DNA of 37,376 nt from Verrucomicrobiaceae bacterium (lineage in GTDB: Bacteria > Verrucomicrobiota > Verrucomicrobiia > Verrucomicrobiales > Verrucomicrobiaceae). The DNA lies in NCBI GenBank assembly GCA_021298725.1, contig JAJTDU010000060.1:1-37376 (forward strand). The letters are read 5' to 3'. Positions 31,585 to 37,376 of this stretch are shown here, piece after piece. Numbering within the stretch: position 1 is the first letter of the stretch; each line of letters starts with the position of its first letter. Under the pieces are notes generated by a model. The model was not told the DNA's origin and did not search any database. It was given only the letters and a program-made list of their open reading frames with translations. The translations under genes were made by a program, and so were the position numbers.

Positions 31585-32859
31585 ATGATACGACACACTC
31601 TTTTTGCCGCGCTTTTAGCGATCCCCTGCACGACTGAGCTTTTGGCTGTCGAGCCTGCCAAGGCGGCCGAACAAGCCCACAGCGAGATCTGGCGACGCTT
31701 CATCGACAAGTATGGCATCATGATCGACTTCGCCGACATGGACGGCAATGTTTCCCTGCCCACACCCGAAGAGCTGCGCGAAGGCAAGCCGAACGCGTTG
31801 GGCTGGTGGGCGCCGATTGAGAATGGGGCGATGTTCAACGGCCTGTACATGGATGCAGCGGTGAATCGCTGGAAGCGCACGAAATCCGCCGAAGATGCCG
31901 GCAAGGCCCGCAAGCTGATGGAAGGACTGCTTTTGCTGAACTCGATCAGCGAGGTGAAGGGCTTCGTGGGGCGAGGAGTGACCACGGATGGGAAGTCACA
32001 CTATCCGATGGGCTCGAATGATCAGTCGTCGCCGTGGTTCCTCGGCCTATGGCGTTACTATGATTCGGGCCTCGCCACGGAAGCTGAGAAGGCTCGGATC
32101 ACCAAGCATCTCGTCGATACGGCAGAGGCCATTGTGGCCATGAAGTGGGCCATGCCCGCTGAGCAACCCTTTGGTCGGCGCGGTGGATTTGCAGGGTTCA
32201 GCTTCGATAGCGCACCGCGGATGCTACTGCTGTGCAAAGTCCTTCATGCCGTTACGGGGGATGAAACGTGGGACAAGCTGTATCATGCCGCGCTGGTGGA
32301 ACGAGGAGGAAAAGAAAACCGCACACGGCTGGAGATCTGCGAGCATGGCATGGTCTTTGAGTATGCGAAGTATCACACCTGGACCTCCTGCACCTGGGTC
32401 AGCGCCGTGCGGGTGCTGTGGGAGATGGAAAAGGATGAACCCATCCGCGCCGCGTATGCCAAAGGACTGCAAGCCAGCGCTGATCTCGCCTTCAAGAGCC
32501 TGCCGATGGCGCAGCAATTCGACAACGCTGACAAGAGCTACTTTGAGATGAACTGGCGCGTGATGAACAAAGACTGGAAGCCACAGCAGACCGAGCAGGA
32601 GGCGCAGGATCTGGCGCACGTGCAGTTGAAGAACTTCATGAAGCTAGCACCACGTCGCGGCAAGGAGACCGCCTTCGTGCGCGAGCCCACAGCAGCCGCA
32701 TGGGTCGTCACGTTGGCACCTAACGTCGCCATTTTGAAACAACGCCGCGCCGAAGTGAAGAAGGTGATCTCCCACTACGACTACACGAAGCTCTACTACT
32801 CGCAGTTCTTCTGGGTGGACGCAGCGTGGGAGCGGCTGTTGCAGCTCAACCATGACTAA
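31585..32859 (+). CDS. Secreted protein of unknown function, probably alpha/alpha-toroid fold
   Basis: This 424-aa protein starts with a signal peptide (MIRHTLFAALLAIPCTTELL, then A). It is rich in Trp and helical repeats with aromatic clusters: NALGWWAPIENGAMFNGLYM, DQSSPWFLGLWRYYDSGL, FAGFSFDSAPRMLLLCKVLH and YHTWTSCTWVSAVRVLW. This alternation resembles six-hairpin glycosidase-type toroids used in glycan degradation, but no catalytic pair can be assigned, so the enzyme class is open. I start at MIRHTLF; the frame extends 18 bp further upstream. It stands alone between a degraded region and the convergent SWIM gene. Confidence 0.7.
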   Translation: MIRHTLFAALLAIPCTTELLAVEPAKAAEQAHSEIWRRFIDKYGIMIDFADMDGNVSLPTPEELREGKPNALGWWAPIENGAMFNGLYMDAAVNRWKRTKSAEDAGKARKLMEGLLLLNSISEVKGFVGRGVTTDGKSHYPMGSNDQSSPWFLGLWRYYDSGLATEAEKARITKHLVDTAEAIVAMKWAMPAEQPFGRRGGFAGFSFDSAPRMLLLCKVLHAVTGDETWDKLYHAALVERGGKENRTRLEICEHGMVFEYAKYHTWTSCTWVSAVRVLWEMEKDEPIRAAYAKGLQASADLAFKSLPMAQQFDNADKSYFEMNWRVMNKDWKPQQTEQEAQDLAHVQLKNFMKLAPRRGKETAFVREPTAAAWVVTLAPNVAILKQRRAEVKKVISHYDYTKLYYSQFFWVDAAWERLLQLNHD

Positions 32860-32916
32860 CCATGAGTGCCAGGCCTCTGTTCCAATCCGGGGCCAATATC
32901 GCCATGAAAGTGCCAG

Positions 32917-32947
32917 CGACGGTCTCTAAGGCCACCGTGGCGTTTTT
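32917..32947 (+). terminator. Weak candidate terminator after the secreted protein gene
   Basis: A short imperfect stem (ACGGT at 32919-32923, ACCGT at 32934-32938, plus two outer pairs across a mismatch) is followed by five T. A separate perfect 8-bp hairpin, TGACTCAG/CTGAGTCA at 32991-33010, lies just past the end of the convergent SWIM gene and may end that transcript. Otherwise the gap 32860-33023 holds no gene. Confidence 0.35.
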
Positions 32948-33023
32948 GTGCCGAGACACGCGGATTTTTTCTCCAAGTCGGCACCGGCATTGACTCAGTC
33001 TTCTGAGTCAGTCCCTTGCCATC

Positions 33024-33804
33024 TCACTCCTTTGCCAAGCCACCTCGCGCAGCACGCGGTTTGGCTGCCTTTTTACCCGCTTTCTTGGCCGCTTTCTTCA
33101 CGGGCTTGGTTTTCTCGATCACCGGCAAGTCTTCACCTGCGCCCGTCCGCCAGATCACCCGCGTTTGCGGACAAATCCGTGATCGCAGCGCTGCTCGCGT
33201 TGGAAAGCAGTTCCGCCTGATCCACCCCACGCAGAGTAAATAGCAGCTCCGGCCGCGTGTCCAGCAGCACGCCCACACCATAGAGCACGGCGGACACATG
33301 CTTGCACATGTCCGCATGATCGGGACACGAGCAGTCAAAGCGGATCTCCTTTGGTTTTGGGAACAAGCCGTCTTGCGGATCGGTGAGCAGGCGCATGAGT
33401 CCATCACCCAGTTTCCCCGCTAACAGATCCAGCATCGACCCCACCTGCCCCGCGCCCGCTTTCACGATCTGCTGCCACTGCTTCTTCGGCAGCGGCTGGA
33501 TGTAAATGCTCGTGTCATACAACTCCGATCCCGCCACCACCGCACTGAGCTGCCCCGCCTCGATTTCGAGGTTGTGCACGTTCCCCTGCCGCAAATAGCT
33601 ACGCCCGCGCGGCAGCCTTGACTCATACTGCTGGTAAGACTCCAGATTCTTGCACCAAGCCTGCCCCCAGAACGTCGCACAAAGCTTCTTCTGCCCTGGC
33701 GGAGCCGCCAACACCTCAAACTTCTCCCCACGCTTCTTCCGCTTCGCGATCTCGCGTTGAATGCGCTTTTTCTGCTCTTGAACGTCTTCGTAGGACCACC
33801 ACAT
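33024..33804 (-). CDS. SWIM zinc-finger protein, frameshifted near the C-terminus
   Basis: The main frame (33133-33804, 223 aa) begins MWWSYEDVQEQKKRIQREIA and contains the SWIM zinc motif CxCx6CxH as DCSCPDHADMCKH (Cys158, Cys160, Cys167, His169). It ends early at GDLADGRR. In the next frame, overlapping the last codons, coding-like sequence continues as EDLPVIEKTKPVKKAAKKAG, then KKAAKPRAARGGLAKE and a stop at 33024. This Lys/Ala tail is typical of DNA-binding proteins, so one base has probably been gained or lost around 33140-33180 (mutation or sequencing error). The SNF2 helicase gene lies 9 bp upstream on the same strand; SWIM/SNF2 pairs are common in bacteria and suggest a shared DNA-linked role. 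Confidence 0.82.
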
Positions 33805-33813
33805 GGTTGTGTT

Positions 33814-36471
33814 TTAAACGATGGCTGAGTTCACGTCCAGCGCCACAAAGCTGAGCAACTCCTCGCTGCTCATCGCAGTGAGCAGTTTTTCAGCTCCTGC
33901 GCCATCACCGATCAAATCGTGGGCCAGGCCCATCTTCTCCTCGATCAATGAGTCGATGCGCTCTTCGATCGTGCCCTGGCAGACGAATTTGTGAACGAAG
34001 ACGTTCTTCTTTTGGCCGATACGGAAGGCGCGGTCAGTCGCTTGGTTTTCCACCGCCGGATTCCACCAGCGGTCGAAGTGGATGACGTGGCTGGCGGCGG
34101 TGAGGTTGAGGCCAGTGCCGCCCGCCTTGACGCTGATGACCATGAAGGGTGGGCCGCCGGGCTGCTGGAAGGCCTCGACAAGCTCGGGGCGCTTCTTCAC
34201 GCTGGTACCGCCGTGCAGGATGAGACCTTCGCGGCCAAACACGTTGGCGAGGAAGCGGGCCAGCGGATCGCAAGTCTCCGCGAACTGCGTGAAGATGAGC
34301 GCACGTTCACGACGCTCGGCGAGTTCGCTGCAAATCTCGGCGAGGCGTGTGAACTTGCCGCTGTCCTCGGAATTCCATGCACCATCGCCATTCCAATGGC
34401 TGGGGTGATTGCAGATCTGTTTGAACTTGAGCAGAAAGCCAAGCACGAGGCCCTGGCGCTTGATCGGCTCCATCTCTTTGTCGGCGAGCATCTTCGCGAG
34501 TTGATCGACGAGCTTGGCATAAATCGTCGCCTGGCGCTTGGTGAGGCCACAGAAGGCTTTCGTTTCGATCTTGTCCGGCAGATCGGTGATGATGCTCTTG
34601 TCCGTCTTCATCCGACGCAGGATGTAAGGCTTCACCAATCGACGCAGCGGCGCGAAGCCCTCGTTCGACTTCGCGCAGCGCTTCACCACATCCGCAAAGG
34701 CACCTGAAGCGCCGAGCAGGCCTGGATTGAGGAAATCGAAGAGGCTCCACAGATCGCCGGGACGGTTTTCGACGGGTGTGCCGGTCAACGCAATGCGGGT
34801 GGGCGCTTGCAGACGTTTCACCGCCTTCGTGCTGGCACTGCCAGGGTTCTTGATGGCCTGTGCTTCATCGAGAATGACGACGCTCCACGGATGCACCTGC
34901 CACGCCTCAGTGCGCTGGAGGAATTGATAGGTCGTGAGCATCGCATCACAGCCGCGCAATGCTTCGGCGGTGTGTTTCACGGCGAGATCGAGTTGCTCGC
35001 GCGAGGTTTGAGATGGATGAGCGATGAAAAGCTTCAAATCGGGCGCGAACTTCGCCACCTCGGCCTTCCAATTGCCGACGAGCGAGGCGGGCACCACGAG
35101 CAGCGCAGGAGCGCGGACGCCCTTGTCCGCTTTCTTTGCCAACAACAATGCGATCACCTGGATCGTCTTCCCCAAACCCATATCATCCGCCAGACAGGCA
35201 CCGAGGCCGAGGCGCGTCATGAATTGCAGCCACGCAAAGCCTTTGAGCTGATACGGACGCATGGTGGCGTGCAGATTCGGTGGCGGTGCTGCCTCAGCCG
35301 GATCGCGCATCTGATCGAGCAGTTGCGCGAGGTTTTTGCCTGCCACGATGTCGCTCCAATCATGCACCCTCTCGACACGTTCCTCTTCCGCCGCCAGTTG
35401 GCGTGGATCGAAGCCCGCTAGGAGCCGCATGCCATCGAGAAAGCCGATGCCGCCCTCGCCCGTCGCGTTTTGCACTTTTTTCCAGTGCTCCATCACCTGC
35501 TGCAACTGAGCACCATCGACCTCGATCCACTTGCCGCGCAGCGAAACGAGGCCGGTGTCGGCGCTGAGCAGTTTTTCCCATTCAGCGTCGGTCAGCGGCT
35601 CGCCGTCGAGGCTGGCGGCCATTTTGAAGCTCAGCAGCGTTCCAGCGTGCAGGGAGGTTTTTTTCGGCGCATCAATCGTGACCGACACCGCTGGGCGCGG
35701 CCCCTTGCCGCTGCGCCACCAGTCCGGCAACTTCATGACGATGCCGCTTTCTTGAAACACCGCCGTCTCCCGCAGCACACGAAAGGCTTCCTGCGGCGAC
35801 ATCGCCATCGGCTGAAACAAGCGCCGCGTCTCCAGCCACTCACGCAGCAGCTTTGATTTCTCCGCCGCCATGCGCACCGGCTCCAGCAACGCATTGAGCG
35901 CGGTTTGATCCTTCTGCCCGGCGTAAAGCTGCAAGGCACGCGCCAGCGGCAGATGCTGCGGCTGGCCGCTGGCGCTGAGCTTCTCAGTAAAGGTGGCTAA
36001 AAACGCGAAAGGCCGCTGCGTGTCCGTTTTATTCTCGGCGAGATGAAATGTCACACGCCCAACGACATGCCAGGCCGGGCATTCCTCACCCAGCCAGACT
36101 TCGATGCCGTTCGTGGCCGCCTGCGTGATGTGATCTGCCAAATCGAGCCACCAGCGCTCCAACGCCTCTGGCGTGAGATACTCCGCACCCGCAAACGGTG
36201 GCGCTGCGACCATGAAGGCGACTCGTTCTGCCACCGGTGGCACGCTCACTACCACCGCGTCCTTCGTCTGGCACAAGCGCGTGAAAAACTGCCGCGCCCA
36301 CTCGCGCAGCCAGCGAAACGGCGGATCAAGCTCCGCCGTGTGCAAACCAGCCGCCAGCAGGCACAGCAGCGCCCCCGCGCCGCCGGTGGCCGCGAGCTGG
36401 CGCTCCACGGTGTTGTCCGCCTGGCCTTCGAGCGTGAGGATTCCTTCGGGGGTGATAACCGGGACGAGCAT
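33814..36471 (-). CDS. SNF2/HepA-family DEAD-like helicase
   Basis: This large SNF2-type ATPase (885 aa from the chosen start) translocates on double-stranded DNA. The N-terminal 390 residues have no assigned enzymatic motif. The ATPase core has LADDMGLGKTIQV (Walker A, about 432-436), ILDEAQAIKNPGS (DEAQ, about 535-538), LTGTPVENRPGDLWSLFDFL, then FTQFAETCDPL, VISVKAGGTGLNLTAASHVI and WNPAVENQATDRAFRIGQKK. All the classical SNF2 motifs are intact. I chose the start MLVPVITPEGILTLEGQ; MAVTPIGRF at 36537 is an alternative. It is paired with the SWIM protein gene. The GNAT gene is divergent. The role (transcription recycling, repair or defence) is not known. Confidence 0.92.
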   Translation of the reverse strand: MLVPVITPEGILTLEGQADNTVERQLAATGGAGALLCLLAAGLHTAELDPPFRWLREWARQFFTRLCQTKDAVVVSVPPVAERVAFMVAAPPFAGAEYLTPEALERWWLDLADHITQAATNGIEVWLGEECPAWHVVGRVTFHLAENKTDTQRPFAFLATFTEKLSASGQPQHLPLARALQLYAGQKDQTALNALLEPVRMAAEKSKLLREWLETRRLFQPMAMSPQEAFRVLRETAVFQESGIVMKLPDWWRSGKGPRPAVSVTIDAPKKTSLHAGTLLSFKMAASLDGEPLTDAEWEKLLSADTGLVSLRGKWIEVDGAQLQQVMEHWKKVQNATGEGGIGFLDGMRLLAGFDPRQLAAEEERVERVHDWSDIVAGKNLAQLLDQMRDPAEAAPPPNLHATMRPYQLKGFAWLQFMTRLGLGACLADDMGLGKTIQVIALLLAKKADKGVRAPALLVVPASLVGNWKAEVAKFAPDLKLFIAHPSQTSREQLDLAVKHTAEALRGCDAMLTTYQFLQRTEAWQVHPWSVVILDEAQAIKNPGSASTKAVKRLQAPTRIALTGTPVENRPGDLWSLFDFLNPGLLGASGAFADVVKRCAKSNEGFAPLRRLVKPYILRRMKTDKSIITDLPDKIETKAFCGLTKRQATIYAKLVDQLAKMLADKEMEPIKRQGLVLGFLLKFKQICNHPSHWNGDGAWNSEDSGKFTRLAEICSELAERRERALIFTQFAETCDPLARFLANVFGREGLILHGGTSVKKRPELVEAFQQPGGPPFMVISVKAGGTGLNLTAASHVIHFDRWWNPAVENQATDRAFRIGQKKNVFVHKFVCQGTIEERIDSLIEEKMGLAHDLIGDGAGAEKLLTAMSSEELLSFVALDVNSAIV

Positions 36472-36582
36472 CCGCGTTGTATGCCAAGGATGCGTCACCG
36501 GGCAACGACTGAACCGTCCAATCGGTGTGACCGCCATCCCGGCGTTGCCGGAGATGAAAAAATAGCCCACGCTGCGAGTTCG

Positions 36583-37122
36583 ATGAACTGGATACCGCGC
36601 CTCGCCACCCTGGATGACGTGCCCGTGCTGGAGGCGCTGGTCGCGCTCTCTGTGCACGTGCTTCAGGCACCGTATTACTCCGCCGCGCAGAGGGCGGCGG
36701 CCATGGGGCCGGTCTTTGGCGTGGATCGTCTGTTGATCAGTGATGGCACTTACTTCGTCGTGGAGGATGCAGGCGTGATCATCGGCTGCGGCGGCTGGAG
36801 CCGGCGCAAGTCGCTTTTTGGTGCGGACACCGCACGCGCTGCTGAAGATGCCATGCTTGATCCCGCCACCGATTCAGCACGCGTCCGCGCCTTCTTCATT
36901 CATCCCGACTGGGCACGTCGAGGCATTGGTAAAGCCATTCTCACGGCCTGCGAGTCCGCCATCATCGCCGCAGGTTTTCTCAACGCCGAACTCGTCGCCA
37001 CACTCGCGGGCGAGCCGCTCTATCTCGTCTGCGGTTACCGCGAGATCGAGCGCTACGAAGTACCGCTGAGCGGCGACTTGACGCTACCCGCTGTGCGCAT
37101 GACAAAACGGCTCGCACCATGA
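36583..37122 (+). CDS. GNAT-family N-acetyltransferase
   Basis: This 179-aa protein has the GNAT fold. It starts MNWIPRLATLDDVPVLEALV, then has a central VVEDAGVIIGCGGWSRRKSL strand pair. The acetyl-CoA motif A is VRAFFIHPDWARRGIGKAIL, with the Arg-x-x-Gly-Ile-Gly pyrophosphate loop. The end is YLVCGYREIERYEVPL. The acetyl acceptor is unknown. I chose the start where the family N-terminus begins; the open frame upstream is a shadow of the helicase gene. A 20-codon ORF overlaps its stop. Confidence 0.9.
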   Translation: MNWIPRLATLDDVPVLEALVALSVHVLQAPYYSAAQRAAAMGPVFGVDRLLISDGTYFVVEDAGVIIGCGGWSRRKSLFGADTARAAEDAMLDPATDSARVRAFFIHPDWARRGIGKAILTACESAIIAAGFLNAELVATLAGEPLYLVCGYREIERYEVPLSGDLTLPAVRMTKRLAP

Positions 37123-37181
37123 ACGCCACCGTTCGCGAAGCCAAGGCCGCTGCATCTGCCTCGACACCTTCCTGGTGGTGA
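37119..37181 (+). CDS. Possible 20-aa ORF overlapping the GNAT stop
   Basis: An ATG overlapping the GNAT TGA (ATGA) opens a 20-codon frame that starts MNATVREAKAAASA and ends in PSWW and a stop. The spacing suggests translational coupling. The length is too short for any family call. It may be a truncated gene or chance. Confidence 0.25.
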   Translation: MNATVREAKAAASASTPSWW

Positions 37182-37221
37182 TCGGATAGCGGGCGGTTTC
37201 CCACGCGTATTGGTTCGGCGC

Positions 37222-37376
37222 ATGAAACTCTCGCACTTCCTTCTTCTCGCCGCGCCTGCGGCTTTCGCCGCCGACGCAGCCAAGCCCAAACCGAAGCCGG
37301 AGTTTCAATATCAGACCGAGGGCATCCAGATCCGCATCCCCACGGCGGACGAGCCACGCGTGACCCAATTTGGCCC
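37222..37376 (+). CDS. N-terminal part of a secreted protein (runs off the window)
   Basis: Only the first 51 codons are in the window. MKLSHFLLLAAPAAFAADAA is a clear signal peptide with an Ala-x-Ala cleavage site, followed by a basic Pro/Lys linker and FQYQTEGIQIRIPTADEPRV. The family cannot be named from this part. Confidence 0.65.
   Translation, partial: MKLSHFLLLAAPAAFAADAAKPKPKPEFQYQTEGIQIRIPTADEPRVTQFG

Overview
The window looks like a chromosomal segment of a Gram-negative, GC-rich bacterium of the Verrucomicrobia type (Prosthecobacter/Verrucomicrobium-like). This is inferred from gene content and not from a marker gene. There is a complete outer-membrane set (bamA, skp, lpxD). There are also secreted proteins typical of planctomycetes and verrucomicrobia: a sulfatase, a beta-helix protein, and a cytochrome c fused to HEAT/TPR repeats. 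A SWIM/SNF2 pair and an ECF sigma/RskA pair add to the picture. No rRNA, tRNA, CRISPR array, prophage or transposase was seen. Many starts lack a Shine-Dalgarno motif and have C/T-rich tracts just upstream instead.

Layout. 1-1055: a two-gene nucleotidyltransferase/small-protein cassette. It sits between the real 3' end of pnp and a second, diverged copy of the same pnp 3' end; each copy is followed by its own similar terminator. 1056-3711: rpsO-pnp operon, minus strand. 4160-5266: leuB. 5267-6447: an accessory scar region with a ParE/RelE-type toxin-antitoxin pair between two copies of a fragment of a 2-hydroxyacid dehydrogenase gene, plus other broken coding pieces. 6448-10627: sulfatase coupled to a tiny membrane protein, a beta-helix protein, a serine hydrolase and a frameshifted TPR gene. 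10714-14607: DUF2062 protein, uppP, M23 peptidase and OmpA-type protein (envelope functions). 14659-16974: octaheme cytochrome c with HEAT/TPR repeats. 17052-18679: BFN-domain protein, gamma-carbonic-anhydrase-like protein and HU. 18737-19721: BrnTA-like toxin-antitoxin pair and a glyoxalase-fold protein. 19837-23242: recD2 and a lone trpB. 23316-27347: bamA-skp-lpxD. 27554-30088: EamA transporter, ECF sigma factor and its anti-sigma factor. 30122-31156: a methyltransferase strongly resembling plant coclaurine N-methyltransferases. 31585-32859: secreted protein of unknown function. 33024-36471: SWIM protein (frameshifted near its end) with SNF2 helicase. 36583-37376: GNAT acetyltransferase and the start of a secreted protein.

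The housekeeping blocks (rpsO-pnp, bamA-skp-lpxD, uppP) are ordinary. The least ordinary signal is that two unrelated toxin-antitoxin-like cassettes (296-990 and 5514-6135) are each bracketed by partial duplicates of a chromosomal gene end. This suggests that such cassettes enter at, or travel with, duplicated gene 3' ends. That mechanism is an inference from the repeat layout; the repeats themselves can be read directly in the sequence.
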